Shown: positions 17,497 through 27,085, counted from the stretch's first letter. The stretch is 64,000 bases of DNA from Lapidilactobacillus wuchangensis (GCF_003946645.1 NZ_RHOU01000004.1:62001-126000), one strand, 5' to 3'. The notes: generated from the letters alone by a model not told the origin. Numbers and translations: made by a program.

Positions 17497-18480
17497 ATGA
17501 AGATAATGATATCTGAGCAATTTCAACAGTTTATGGCTAAAATCGGCATTGATTTAAATAATACTTTGGCAGCAGCCAATGTTAATAAAGTGATTTGGCA
17601 AGAACAATTGGAACTGACCGATAAAGAATATTGGCAGTTGATGAACGAGCTGGATAATGAATTGTCAGATGAAGTTGTGGTTCAGTTTGGCGACATTAAC
17701 AATATCAATACGTTTATGCCTTCATTCTTTGCCGCATTAGCTGCTAAAAATGGTCGCCAAGCAATTGAGCGGCTGGCAACTTATAAGGCTCTAATTGGCC
17801 CGGTAAAATTGATCATCACAGCTGACGCTGAACTTGTCAGCATTCGTGCAGAAGGCACAAGTCTGGGAATTGAGTTGCCTCGTTTCACAGTGCTGACTGA
17901 GCAACTGCTGCTAATTAGTCTGTTGCGGGTTGGTACTGGTCGAGTGATTAATCCTAGTTTTGTGGGTAGCAAATATCACTATGGTCCGAAAATTAGCAAC
18001 GTAATGGGTATTCAGCCACAGCGCCAAAATGAGAATTTAATTCAATTTCGAACTGCTGACCTTGAACAAACCTTTATTTCGACGAATAATTCAATGTGGA
18101 CCTTTCTGCAACCAGAGTTAGATCGCCAAAAGTTGGCCAATGAACGCGACAAGTCCTTAGTCGCCAATGTCCAGGCAATATTACTTAAAAAAATTCCCAG
18201 TGGTCAGTTCTCACTTGATGATGTGGCGGCCAGTTTAAATCTTAGTAGACGTACGTTACAGCGGAACTTAAGTGCGTTAGGGACTACGTTTAATGATGAA
18301 GTTCAAATTGCGCGGCAAACATTGGTCTTGCCCTTAATGAAGGATCGAACGTTAAGCTTGATTGAAATTGGCTATTTACTAGGATATGCCGACCCAGAAA
18401 CTTTCTCACGAGCGTTTAAAAAGTGGTTTCAGGAAAGTCCCTCAGTGTACCGTGTAAATAAATTTGCCGAATTAAAGTAA
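17497..18480 (+). CDS. AraC-family regulator
   Basis: A 327-residue protein. The C-terminal 90 residues carry the paired AraC HTHs: SLDDVAASLNLSRRTLQRNL and IGYLLGYADPETFSRAFKKW, the second being the family signature. The N-terminal 220 residues resemble the AraC_binding_2/OruR-type sensor domain rather than a cupin. GGAG precedes the ATG at 17497. It probably controls the upstream SDR gene. Confidence 0.87.
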   Translation: MKIMISEQFQQFMAKIGIDLNNTLAAANVNKVIWQEQLELTDKEYWQLMNELDNELSDEVVVQFGDINNINTFMPSFFAALAAKNGRQAIERLATYKALIGPVKLIITADAELVSIRAEGTSLGIELPRFTVLTEQLLLISLLRVGTGRVINPSFVGSKYHYGPKISNVMGIQPQRQNENLIQFRTADLEQTFISTNNSMWTFLQPELDRQKLANERDKSLVANVQAILLKKIPSGQFSLDDVAASLNLSRRTLQRNLSALGTTFNDEVQIARQTLVLPLMKDRTLSLIEIGYLLGYADPETFSRAFKKWFQESPSVYRVNKFAELK

Positions 18481-18658
18481 CTCGATTAATAAGTTTAGCT
18501 TATCAATGACGGCTGAATTTCAAATTGTTTTCAGTAGTGATCCTTTGTAAAATACTCCTTGAAAGGTGAAATAAATAATTTAACCTTCGAACAATGGGCA
18601 AAATGAGAATAAGTTAACAGTTGATTGCCGCAGAGGCTATTTTAAGGAGAATAAAAAT

Positions 18659-19255
18659 ATGACTAAAGTTTTGATTATTGGTGCCACGGGGACTATTGGC
18701 AATGCTGTCCGTCAAACGTTATTAAATGAAACGACTGCTGAATTGACTTTGTTTGCGCGCAACGTCAGTCATTTGACAGCTGGTCCCAGAGAAACTGTGA
18801 TTGCCGGCGACGTGACCAAAGATAGTGATTTGGATCAGGCAATTGCTGGGCAGGACGCTGTATTTGTTGCCTTAAGTGGTCCACTGGGACAATTTGCTAA
18901 GAAAATTGTTGCCGCCATGACACGTCATCAGGTTAAGCGTTTGTTATTCATTACCTCAATGGGGATTTATAATGAAATTTCCGCAGCAATTGGTAGTAAT
19001 GGCAACTTGGCCGCCAATAGTGTGTTGCAACCCTATCGTGACGCCGCCGATGTGATTGAAGCATCGAGCCTGAATTATACCGTGATTCGTCCAGGCTGGT
19101 TCACCAATGGCCCGGTTAATTATGAAATTACACGGAAAGGCGAACCTTTTGGCGGGCACGATGTTTCGATCAGTTCAATCGCTGACTTTGTTAAAAACGC
19201 GATTGCGGATGACAATTACTATTCCCGCGAAAGTGTTGGCTTGAACACCAGATAA
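18659..19255 (+). CDS. NAD(P)H-binding Rossmann protein (NmrA/atypical SDR type)
   Basis: A 198-residue protein. GATGTIG at residues 8-14 is the glycine motif of atypical SDRs, and later motifs (FVALSGP, LLFITSMGIYNE, YTVIRPGWFTNG) match NAD(P)H-binding/NmrA-like proteins of about 200-215 residues. It lacks the classical YxxxK pair, so it may be a sensor or a reductase. AAGGAG precedes the ATG. It is a separate unit from the AraC gene, 178 bp downstream. Confidence 0.82.
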   Translation: MTKVLIIGATGTIGNAVRQTLLNETTAELTLFARNVSHLTAGPRETVIAGDVTKDSDLDQAIAGQDAVFVALSGPLGQFAKKIVAAMTRHQVKRLLFITSMGIYNEISAAIGSNGNLAANSVLQPYRDAADVIEASSLNYTVIRPGWFTNGPVNYEITRKGEPFGGHDVSISSIADFVKNAIADDNYYSRESVGLNTR

Positions 19256-19367
19256 TCTGTACTAAGACGAATGAATTTATTAAGTTATGTTTGGCTTGCT
19301 ATTCAGCTTGAAACAATCCTGCTAAAATAAGCTTATAAAATTAATCGATTTGCTAAGGGATGTTCAG

Positions 19368-19559
19368 ATGAAGAAAATGCTTACTAATTCTTGGCTATTA
19401 GGCCTTTTGTTATTGATTTTATTTCGGTTACTATTGTTACTCCTGATGGGACCAAGCCGAGATGGTAACTTCTTAATTCTAGTAATTGTGCCATTTTTCG
19501 GTTTCACGGGAATCGTTTATTTGTCTAAAAAGTTATTGGGGACACCCACAAATAAATGA
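19368..19559 (+). CDS. Small two-helix membrane protein
   Basis: A 63-residue protein beginning MKKMLTNSWL, with hydrophobic segments at about residues 7-26 and 32-52 and a basic C-terminus. AAGGG, 9 nt upstream, selects the ATG at 19368. No family recognised. It may be co-transcribed with the upstream Rossmann protein gene or alone. Confidence 0.55.
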   Translation: MKKMLTNSWLLGLLLLILFRLLLLLLMGPSRDGNFLILVIVPFFGFTGIVYLSKKLLGTPTNK

Positions 19560-19651
19560 GTGATTGCTGGTGCCAGACGTTAGTTAATGAAATAGTGACT
19601 AATTCTCAGGTAATTCCTTTGGCACAATATTTATGTAAATCACATTAAATG

Positions 19652-19692
19652 AAAAGCACCAATCAGATTGAAATAATCTGATTGGTGCTTTT
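19652..19692. terminator. Bidirectional terminator
   Basis: AAAAGCACCAATCAGATT and AATCTGATTGGTGCTTTT form a perfect 18-bp stem between convergent genes. Confidence 0.9.
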
Positions 19693-19700
19693 ATCGTGTG

Positions 19701-20243
19701 TTAATTTGTGGGGATAGTGTGGATGAAGCGATTAATTAAGTGGCCCATCTGTGCTGGCGTTTCTAGGCAGCCATTTTTTAACCATTGGATTGAAACGTTG
19801 ACAACGCCGGCGGCCAACAAAGAGACATAGTAGGGCTGCTTTAATATTTCAGCGCTGGCAATGAGCCGCTTAGTTTGAGCCAGAACAGTGAAGGCCTCTT
19901 CGAATGTGGTGATTAAGGTGGTGGCGCGATCACAGTCAACGATTAATTGTTGTTCGGCCGCCGAGTCCGCGACGTATTGAAAGTATTGCACCATGGCGGC
20001 CGTCAGACCGATCGGCTCGTTAAGTGGTAATTTTCGAATGTAGGCTAAGATGGCTCGCTCTTGATATTTGGTAATAATTGTTTCAAAGTCACCGAACTCA
20101 TGATAAAAATAGGTTCGTGAGACACCAGCATGTTGACAAAGTTTTGAGATGCTGATTTCGTTCATGTTTTGGTGGTTTAAAGTGGCCAATAAGGCCCGAT
20201 AAATAGCGGTTAGTTTTTGATTCTTAATTTCTTGAGGGCTCAT
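19701..20243 (-). CDS. TetR-family regulator, divergent from an MFS pump
   Basis: A 180-residue protein with the HTH at residues about 12-50 (SISKLCQHAGVSRTYFYHEF). The C-terminal domain is of the TetR_C_7/8 type often seen in Lactobacillales. It is transcribed away from the DHA2 pump gene, and the 160-bp gap holds an inverted repeat (20297-20329) that may be its operator. By analogy it represses the pump in the absence of a toxic ligand. Confidence 0.87.
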   Translation of the reverse strand: MSPQEIKNQKLTAIYRALLATLNHQNMNEISISKLCQHAGVSRTYFYHEFGDFETIITKYQERAILAYIRKLPLNEPIGLTAAMVQYFQYVADSAAEQQLIVDCDRATTLITTFEEAFTVLAQTKRLIASAEILKQPYYVSLLAAGVVNVSIQWLKNGCLETPAQMGHLINRFIHTIPTN

Positions 20244-20296
20244 TGACTCAATCCTTTTTAATAGCAGTTGTCATATTTTTCGTTGCGAAATTGAAC

Positions 20297-20329
20297 GAAT
20301 CTTGCTGGGACTTTTAGTTTACAAGATTC
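20297..20329. promoter_or_regulatory. Inverted repeat, candidate TetR operator
   Basis: GAATCTTG (20297-20304) and CAAGATTC (20322-20329) are perfect 8-bp arms 17 bp apart, in the divergent TetR/MFS promoter region. Confidence 0.45.
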
Positions 20330-20402
20330 CGGTTTTATGTCAATCAAACATTTACGAATAATTTTCGGCTGATTAAACTGTTAATAAATTGGAGGGTTTC
20401 AA

Positions 20403-22112
20403 ATGATAAAAGAAGTGCTGCAACAACGTGGCATCGTTTTGACAATGGCGATCGGAATTTTTCTGTGCATGCTTGATACAACTGTGATGAACATTGCTTT
20501 GCCAGCAATTCAAACTGGATTAAAAACCGATTTAGGCCAGTTATCATGGGCTTTAAATATTTATACAGTTTTATTCGCCAGTTTAACAATTCCCTTGGGC
20601 CGAATGGCAGATATTTATGGCCGCTCGCGAGTATATCTATTGGGACTGGGATTATTCTTGGCTGGCTCGATTTTTTCAGGCTTGGCGCTAAACGTGGGCC
20701 TCTTGATTATTGGTCGTGGTGTCCAAAGTATTGGCGCCGCAATTGTTTTTCCGGCCAGCATGACCATTGGCATTCAAAATGTTACCCTGGCTGAAAGAAG
20801 GAACACAATTGCTATCCTGGGGGTGACTCAAGGACTTGCCGCAGCGCTTGGGCCAACAATTGGCGGTATTGTCGTTCAATTCATTGGTTGGCGGGGAATA
20901 TTTCTAATTAATGTTCCATTTATCTTAATGGCAATGCTTCTTTGTTGGCGCCTACTTGATTTCAAGGAAACGCGACAAGCAGCTAAGTTAGATATTCTCG
21001 GTAGTCTCTGGTCGATGGTCGTGTTATTCGCGCTGACATTAACCTTGATCAAGGGCAGTGATTGGGGCTGGCGCAGTCCTAAGATTATCAGCTTAATTAG
21101 TTTAAGCTGTGTTGCCTTAATTCTCTTTATTTTAACTGAACGACGAACTGCTCAGCCAATGATGCCACTGCGTTTGTTCCGAGATCGACAATTTGTCGGG
21201 GCCAGTATTGTCACCATTATTTCAGGAATATTTTTGGTAGCCGTTTTGGTTTTATTGCCTAGTTTCTTTACCAAAGTTCAGCATCATAGCGAATTAATGG
21301 CCGCACTAATGATTACGCCAACTTCAGCAATGATTTTCATTTGGTCACCAATCAGCGGTCTATTGCTTGAAAAAATTGGCCCCCGATTAGTGATGCTGAC
21401 AGGCTCGCTGGCAATAATTCTTGGTTATGTGGCCTTAAGCTTTGTCGATTTCAATGTTTATGGCCAAATTTTGCTGGGGCTGTTATTAATTGGGACTGGA
21501 TATGGCATCATTATTGGTCCAATTACTATTTTGGCCGCCGGCGATTTCACCGGGGAATTATTAACGGCCTCGCAGAGTGTGATTGGTGTTTTTCGGCAAA
21601 TCGGGACATCTTTGGCGGTCGCTATTTTTGTCACGGCGTTATCAACCAATTTGGTAAGTGCTCAGCAGACGGTTTGGCAATCCGCACAACAAGAGATTAA
21701 TCAGTTAGCTGTTCCCAAACCAGTTAAACAGCAAACTTTGGCTCAAGTGAACCAGCAAATATTCGCGGCGCAATCAAACGAACAGCAACCAACAAATAAA
21801 CGATTTATTAATAAAACACAGGAAAAGCGTTTAGTGGCGCAACAATATCAACAAGTGGTGCGCCAACAACATTTAGATAAACAGCCTAGTGCAGTCCAAG
21901 CAAGTGCCTATCGTCAGACTCAGCAGCAAGTGAGGGCAGAGATTCGTCAGATAAATCAGCAATTGGCACAAAGCATTAAGAAAATTAAATCGCAGATGAC
22001 GCGAGCATTGATTGCTGCCTTCAAAAGGCCATATCAAGTTGCCATGCCATTTACACTGTTATTAGTGGCTTGTGTCAGTCTATTTAGCGCTAAATTAATT
22101 AAACACGATTGA
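20403..22112 (+). CDS. MFS multidrug efflux transporter, DHA2 (14-TM) family
   Basis: A 569-residue integral membrane H+ antiporter. The signature LDTTVMNIALPAI is in TM1, and RMADIYGRSRVY, the family loop 2-3 motif, is near residue 62. Motif C-like glycines in TM5 read GLAAALGPTIGG. The predicted outside loop before the last helix is unusually long (about 130 residues) and very rich in Gln, with coiled-coil character. GGAGGG lies upstream of the ATG. Probably repressed by the divergent TetR protein. Confidence 0.9.
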   Translation: MIKEVLQQRGIVLTMAIGIFLCMLDTTVMNIALPAIQTGLKTDLGQLSWALNIYTVLFASLTIPLGRMADIYGRSRVYLLGLGLFLAGSIFSGLALNVGLLIIGRGVQSIGAAIVFPASMTIGIQNVTLAERRNTIAILGVTQGLAAALGPTIGGIVVQFIGWRGIFLINVPFILMAMLLCWRLLDFKETRQAAKLDILGSLWSMVVLFALTLTLIKGSDWGWRSPKIISLISLSCVALILFILTERRTAQPMMPLRLFRDRQFVGASIVTIISGIFLVAVLVLLPSFFTKVQHHSELMAALMITPTSAMIFIWSPISGLLLEKIGPRLVMLTGSLAIILGYVALSFVDFNVYGQILLGLLLIGTGYGIIIGPITILAAGDFTGELLTASQSVIGVFRQIGTSLAVAIFVTALSTNLVSAQQTVWQSAQQEINQLAVPKPVKQQTLAQVNQQIFAAQSNEQQPTNKRFINKTQEKRLVAQQYQQVVRQQHLDKQPSAVQASAYRQTQQQVRAEIRQINQQLAQSIKKIKSQMTRALIAAFKRPYQVAMPFTLLLVACVSLFSAKLIKHD

Positions 22113-22282
22113 GAAATTAATGAAATTTAGCAGGCAGGTAAAGTGATTCATTGCTCTTTGGTAAGTCTTAGCAGCAATCAGCCGAAATAAATAATCAGAG
22201 AATTTGTTCCTAAAGATGAACAACAGTCGAAATTAGTCCAGCGCAATTGTTAGCAGTGATGACATTCTCTGGAGAAATTCTC

Positions 22283-22306
22283 GGCTAAACGACTAATCGT
22301 TTAGCC
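22283..22306. other. Perfect 10-bp hairpin with 4-nt loop
   Basis: GGCTAAACGA and TCGTTTAGCC, immediately left of the terminator at 22311. There is no U tract of its own; it may help terminate the MFS transcript. Confidence 0.6.
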
Positions 22307-22310
22307 AATA

Positions 22311-22342
22311 AAAAGGGCATCCCATATTGAGGATGCCCTTTT
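22311..22342. terminator. Bidirectional terminator
   Basis: AAAAGGGCATCC and GGATGCCCTTTT form a perfect stem between the convergent MFS and UvrA-like genes. Confidence 0.87.
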
Positions 22343-22397
22343 GTAGACAGATCAGGAAATTTATTTGCGGTGCGTGGTTGTCCGGTGGTACTGATCA

Positions 22398-24908
22398 TTA
22401 ATCAAATCGATGGCAGTATTCAGCTAAATAATTGCTGGTTAGTCCTTGAGGATTTTTGATTAAGTCGGTTGGGGTACCTTGGGCCACAATCTGACCACCA
22501 TGAATCCCGCCACGAGGGCCGAGGTCCAAGATATAATCCGCATTGGCAATCAAATTTAAATCGTGGGTGATGGTCATAATTGTGGCGCCACGATCCAGCA
22601 GTTGCTGCATAACGGTTACTAGCGTTTTGACATCTAGGGGATGGAGGCCAATGGTGGGCTCGTCAAAGACAAACAAAGTAGTGGCTTGGTTGTTATTTAA
22701 GTGTTTGATTAGCTTCAATCGTTGTGCTTCGCCACCAGAAAGGCTCGGCGTACTTTCACCAAGATGCAGGTAACTTAGACCAACTTCTTTCAGCAGTTGT
22801 AATTCTCGTTCAATTTTTGGGACTTTAGTGAAGACTGCTAGTGCTGCATTAATATCAAGCTTCAGTAAATCAACAATGGAATAGCCGTGCCATTTCACTG
22901 CTTGGACATCTTTGTTATAGCGTTCGCCATGACAAACTGGACAGACTTGTTGCATATCAGGCAGAAACTGAATATCTAAAGTGACCACACCAGCGCCACC
23001 ACAGTTAGGACAAGCGCCAGTTTTATTATTATATGAAAAATAACTAGCCGTATAGTGATTTTCTTTGGCCAGTGGTTGGCTCGCGAATAGTTTTCGCAAA
23101 TTATCCATGATGGTGGTGTAAGTCGCGACCGTTGAGCGCTGGGTTTTCCCAATGGGGCTAGCGTCAACGCTGACAACGTCTTTAACCGGAGAATCTAATT
23201 GCTTAACTTGGGCTGGCAAAGCTTGACCTTGGGCTTGATTCTTAATTGCCGGCACTAAACTATCTAAAATCAAACTCGTTTTACCCGCACCAGAAAAGCC
23301 GGTAATTGCACTAATCTGATTAACTGGTAAAGCAGCCTGCAGATCTTTGATGTTGTAATAATTGCTGACTTCAAATTTAATTTTTTGATCATTGCTAGTT
23401 GTTGCAGGTTGCCGGGCCAATAAATGCGCTTGGCCACTTAAGTAAGGTCCGATTTTTGATTGTTTATTTTTAATAACATCGGCAACGGTTCCCTGAACAA
23501 TGACTTGGCCACCGTCGTTACCAGAGCCAGGCCCGATTTCCAAAATCCAATCGGCCGCTTTGATAATGTCCACATTATGGTCAACAACAACTAAGGAATT
23601 GCCTTGGTCGATCAGTTCACGGAACACGTGCAACAAGCCTTTGATATTGTCGGGGTGTAAGCCAATTGATGGCTCATCCAAAATGTAAAGCACACCAATT
23701 GTCTGCGTGCGTAGGGTACGGGCTAACTGAATACGCTGCAATTCGCCAGTGGACAAGGTATTGCCATTGCGGGAAATCATCAAGTAATCCAGGCCTAATT
23801 CAAGCAATGGTCGTAAATCATCATCAAATTCCTTGAATAAATTGTTGGCGAGGGTGGTCATTTCAGGATTTAAAGATTTAAGTACAGTTTGCTTCCAGTT
23901 AGCTAATTCGCCTAAAGTCAGGTCACTGGCCTGAGCAATATTCAAGTTGCCGGCCAATTGGGTTAATAGCTCTGGCTTTAATCTGGTACCGTGACAAACT
24001 GGGCAAGTTGAGTAATGGAAGAATTCGCTAATCCGTTGTTGAGCGCGCTCACTTTTACTAGTTTTAGCCGATTCAAGGACTGCTGAATGAGCATTTTCGT
24101 ATAAAGCGTGAAAGTCATGAAAGACGCGACCAGTACCAGACGTGAAATCCATTTTGTATTTTTTATGAGGGCCATTTAAAACAAAGTCTTTTTCTTTAGC
24201 AGTTAAATCTTTATAAGGCACATCACTGCGGACACCGGCATATTCTGCGACGGTCGGCATAAAGTTCCGACCAGGCAAGTGCCAAGCCGCGACGGCACCT
24301 TCAGCGAGGGTTAGATTCTGATCACCAATTAATTTGGTTTCATCAAGTTCACGGACGCGGCCAGTGCCTTGACAATTCGTACAAGCACCGGTTGAATTAA
24401 AGGCGAAATCTTCGGCACTGAAGGCAGCAAATTTAGCGCCACATGTGGGACAAGTAATGGTGCCCATTTGGTCGCCGGATTTAGCCATCGCCTGAGCAAT
24501 TTTAAGACTAGGTGCGACACGATGGCCGTTGGGACAAAGTGGTGATCCTAGCCGCGAGAAAATTAAGCGAATGATATTAAAAAGTTCACTCATCGTTCCC
24601 ACTGTCGCGCGTTCAGAAGGAATCGTCGGCCGTTGTTTTAAGGCTAAAGCTGAGGGGATGTGCTTGACACTGGTCACGTCGGCTTGGGCGCCCATTTTAA
24701 TGCGGCGGCGGGTATAAGTTGATAATGCCTCTAAATAGCGTCGTGAGCCTTCCTCATACAGAATTCCCATTGCCAGGGAACTTTTACCAGAGCCTGAAAG
24801 ACCGGAAACAGCTACAAATTTATGTAGGGGAATGTCAACATCAATGTTCTTTAAATTATTGACTCGCCCACCACGTACTTCAATTTTAGTTGGTAATTCT
24901 TGGACCAT
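22398..24908 (-). CDS. UvrA-like ABC ATPase (UvrA2/drug-resistance type)
   Basis: An 836-residue protein with two UvrA-type ATPase halves, about 100 residues shorter than UvrA. Walker A motifs are GLSGSGKSSLA (near 36) and GFSGAGKTSL (near 540). Signature sequences are LSTGELQR (near 389) and LSGGEAQR (near 725). Zinc-binding CxxC pairs are at CPTCG, CTNCQGTG, CPVCHGTR, CPNCGG and CPVCHGER. The shortening between the first Walker A and the zinc region fits loss of the UvrB-binding domain, as in UvrA2/DrrC-like proteins linked to tolerance of DNA-binding drugs rather than classical excision repair. GGGAG precedes the ATG. Confidence 0.85.
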   Translation of the reverse strand: MVQELPTKIEVRGGRVNNLKNIDVDIPLHKFVAVSGLSGSGKSSLAMGILYEEGSRRYLEALSTYTRRRIKMGAQADVTSVKHIPSALALKQRPTIPSERATVGTMSELFNIIRLIFSRLGSPLCPNGHRVAPSLKIAQAMAKSGDQMGTITCPTCGAKFAAFSAEDFAFNSTGACTNCQGTGRVRELDETKLIGDQNLTLAEGAVAAWHLPGRNFMPTVAEYAGVRSDVPYKDLTAKEKDFVLNGPHKKYKMDFTSGTGRVFHDFHALYENAHSAVLESAKTSKSERAQQRISEFFHYSTCPVCHGTRLKPELLTQLAGNLNIAQASDLTLGELANWKQTVLKSLNPEMTTLANNLFKEFDDDLRPLLELGLDYLMISRNGNTLSTGELQRIQLARTLRTQTIGVLYILDEPSIGLHPDNIKGLLHVFRELIDQGNSLVVVDHNVDIIKAADWILEIGPGSGNDGGQVIVQGTVADVIKNKQSKIGPYLSGQAHLLARQPATTSNDQKIKFEVSNYYNIKDLQAALPVNQISAITGFSGAGKTSLILDSLVPAIKNQAQGQALPAQVKQLDSPVKDVVSVDASPIGKTQRSTVATYTTIMDNLRKLFASQPLAKENHYTASYFSYNNKTGACPNCGGAGVVTLDIQFLPDMQQVCPVCHGERYNKDVQAVKWHGYSIVDLLKLDINAALAVFTKVPKIERELQLLKEVGLSYLHLGESTPSLSGGEAQRLKLIKHLNNNQATTLFVFDEPTIGLHPLDVKTLVTVMQQLLDRGATIMTITHDLNLIANADYILDLGPRGGIHGGQIVAQGTPTDLIKNPQGLTSNYLAEYCHRFD

Positions 24909-25372
24909 GAAAAATAACTCCCTTCAAAAGTAGTGACTGTCGACAAAAATTAGCGCTTGATTCAATGTTTTAACTGAACTAACTTTTGATGGTGTCATCA
25001 GGGCAATTTTAAACTAGATTTGGGGATAATACAATGTTGAAAGCTTGCTACTGTAAGCAGTCTGCCATGAGCAGAGCCTGTTTACAACAGGCTCAAATAT
25101 TGGCGTTATTAATCAGTTAGCAAGTCGTGCCTGTGATTTCATTAGTGAATGAACAAGCGGTCGAAAACTTTCAGGATGTGCTGCTTAAAAAGGCTAACAA
25201 AAAGACCCGGTCAACTTTAAGGTTTTATTTCATCACCTTGGGGTCCTAGGTCTGTTGTAATTGATTTTTTCGGTTGTTAGGATTAGTTTTAATGGGTTCC
25301 CATTCAGACGGCCATTATTGGGTCAGCGATTACCTATAATCACTAAATGGCTAACAAGGAACGAATTAGCGT
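24909..25372. other. 460-bp gap downstream of the truncated ABC gene
   Basis: No ORF. A perfect hairpin at 25074-25094 (GAGCCTGTT/AACAGGCTC, 3-nt loop) has no U tract. The region probably held the missing 3' end of the ABC transporter and its permease gene; I find no trace of them. Confidence 0.4.
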
Positions 25373-25786
25373 CTAATATAAACGTGTTGATAAGTGATAT
25401 GAGAGAGAATTGCACAGACCACAATCAAGCCCAGTAACCAGCTCAGCAATAACTTCTTCTGGGTCAGCCACGTTGCGTAGCTTAGCAATTAAACGCAGAT
25501 TCTCAATCCCACTGAATTCTTGATCTAGTGTCATCGTCTGACTGTTCAAACTGATCTGCTGGCGTACTTGCGCACCTTGAGTTTGAGGATTTAAGCCCAG
25601 AATCGTCACCTGGCCACTATCAGCACGCGATAAAGTCGTTAGAATGTTGATCAAGGTTGATTTGCCAGCGCCATTTTCACCTAGTAAAGTGAAAACTTCA
25701 CCTTGCTGGACTTCAAGATCGATGCCGTTCAAAACAGTTAATTGACCGAAACTCTTTTTAAGCTGCTTAATTTTGATTGCGATCAT
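25373..25786 (-). pseudogene. Truncated ABC transporter ATPase gene
   Basis: It encodes 137 residues. Walker A is intact (GENGAGKSTLIN near residue 38) and the Q-loop region (SLNSQTMTLD) is present. The frame then ends in unrelated residues after VIAELVTGLD, before the LSGGQ signature, Walker B and switch His. No permease follows. GGAG precedes the ATG at 25786, and the gene overlaps the DUF1048 gene by 20 bp. In intact loci the ATPase would partner a permease for drug or bacteriocin export. It is very unlikely to hydrolyse ATP. Confidence 0.82.
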
Positions 25787-26117
25787 CAGCAATAATCTCC
25801 TGGATTGTTTGACGCAAACGATTTTGATAGGTGATCAGCCATAATTCATCTGGGTATTGCGCCATAATATTGTCACAGAAAGCAACGGGATCAGAACCAA
25901 TTAAACTAGTAATGGGCACCTGGTCGGCGGCATTTTCTTGGAACATCGTTAGGATGCCTTCTAGAACAGCCATGAAGCCCTCACCTTTAGCAAAATTCCA
26001 CATATACTTTTCAATTGCCAGTAGCGTGTCGCGATAGTCAGCTGGCAGGGCAGCAACATCACGCTTGAATTGCCGATAACGTTTCTTATCACCGATTAAT
26101 TTATTTAGAATTGTCAT
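25767..26117 (-). CDS. DUF1048 family protein
   Basis: A 116-residue protein. The N-terminal MTILNKLIGDKKRYRQF and the later YMWNFAKGEG match DUF1048 proteins, which almost always sit with PadR regulators and ABC exporters. GAAGGAG precedes the ATG at 26117, inside the end of the PadR gene (17-bp overlap), pointing to translational coupling. Soluble and helical; the molecular role is not established. Confidence 0.8.
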   Translation of the reverse strand: MTILNKLIGDKKRYRQFKRDVAALPADYRDTLLAIEKYMWNFAKGEGFMAVLEGILTMFQENAADQVPITSLIGSDPVAFCDNIMAQYPDELWLITYQNRLRQTIQEIIADDRNQN

Positions 26118-26442
26118 TTTTTTGTTCTCCTTCCAGAATAGCCATCTTATCAACTAAGAACGCCCACTTTTTCCAAAAAGTTGCTAAATAGTCGGCACCG
26201 GCGTCATTGAGTTGATAGAATTTTCGTTGGGGTCCCAGATCTGAAGGTCGGCGTTCAACTGTTAGCAGTCCTTTTTTTTCTAGCCGTAATAAAACAGTGT
26301 AGACAGTGCCTTCCACAATATCTTCAAAACCCAAATCAATTAAATAATGAGTGATTTCGTAACCATAAGTTTCGCCACAACTAATATGTTGCAAGACGAT
26401 TCCTTCCAAAGATCCTTTTAATAGTTCTGTTAAACCTTGCAT
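26101..26442 (-). CDS. PadR-family regulator
   Basis: A 113-residue winged-helix protein. YGYEITHYL, then EGTVYTVLLRLEKKGLL and GPQRKFYQL follow the PadR pattern exactly. It is the first gene of PadR-DUF1048-ABC. Such proteins usually repress their own operon and are released by a toxic ligand. The promoter at 26517-26545 and a dyad at 26458-26481 lie upstream. Confidence 0.9.
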   Translation of the reverse strand: MQGLTELLKGSLEGIVLQHISCGETYGYEITHYLIDLGFEDIVEGTVYTVLLRLEKKGLLTVERRPSDLGPQRKFYQLNDAGADYLATFWKKWAFLVDKMAILEGEQKNDNSK

Positions 26443-26457
26443 TGTTGCCTCCTAGAT

Positions 26458-26481
26458 AGTGATACTAAGTAGTGAATCACT
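26458..26481. promoter_or_regulatory. Inverted repeat upstream of padR-like gene
   Basis: AGTGAT (26458-26463) and ATCACT (26476-26481), 12 bp apart, lie between the predicted -10 and the gene. Candidate operator, unproven. Confidence 0.4.
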
Positions 26482-26516
26482 GGCAGTACCAAATTTGGAA
26501 TGTTTGATACGGGTAC

Positions 26517-26545
26517 ATAGTATTACTCAGTAGCAACGATGTCAA
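26517..26545 (-). promoter_or_regulatory. Probable promoter of the PadR operon
   Basis: On the minus strand TTGACA (26545-26540) and TACTAT (26522-26517) are separated by 17 nt, a near-consensus promoter. Confidence 0.7.
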
Positions 26546-26636
26546 GCAAAATCTAACGATATTTTTCAAAGGCTGCTAAAATAAAAATTGTTAAGACTTA
26601 CTTATTATTAGTTGATTATTTTAAGGAGGTTAGCTA

Positions 26637-27032
26637 ATGACTGAAATTAAACTAACATCAGCGTTTGTCGATTTATTGCGGCTAAAGAACTTATTAAATC
26701 AAAACCTGATTTTGCTAGCCGATGATGGTGGTGGCAAGTATTCATTGCATGGTGGGGCTTGTAGTATTGGCGAAAGCTTTACGATTGTTTCTTTACCTCA
26801 ACCAGATCCAACCTACCCAATTAAACTGGCCAATCAGCAAAAGATTGCCTTCTGGACGTCAGACTATGATTTAACATTTTGTGAACCAGGACTGACGCTG
26901 GATTACCGTAACGGCAGCATTCAAATGAAAGACCGTTCGCGTTTCATTGACGGCGGCGTGCAAATTGCCGATGGTCAACAAGTATTGGCAGCGTTCAAAC
27001 AGGGAGATAAAAAACCCGCGACTGATTGCTAA
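26637..27032 (+). CDS. Possible HesB-like (iron-sulfur biosynthesis) domain protein
   Basis: A 131-residue soluble protein. The stretch LADDGGGKYSLHGGACSIG followed by SFTIV resembles the core of small Lactobacillales proteins assigned to the HesB-like superfamily. Only one Cys is in that core and the CxC C-terminus of true A-type carriers is absent, so iron-sulfur binding is doubtful. AAGGAGG lies upstream of the ATG. Single-gene unit divergent from the PadR operon and ending at the hairpin 27086-27136. Confidence 0.5.
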   Translation: MTEIKLTSAFVDLLRLKNLLNQNLILLADDGGGKYSLHGGACSIGESFTIVSLPQPDPTYPIKLANQQKIAFWTSDYDLTFCEPGLTLDYRNGSIQMKDRSRFIDGGVQIADGQQVLAAFKQGDKKPATDC

Positions 27033-27085
27033 GTTGAACAGTTCATCAAAGCTAGTGGCAATGTGAAGTCGTCAGTCGACTTATT

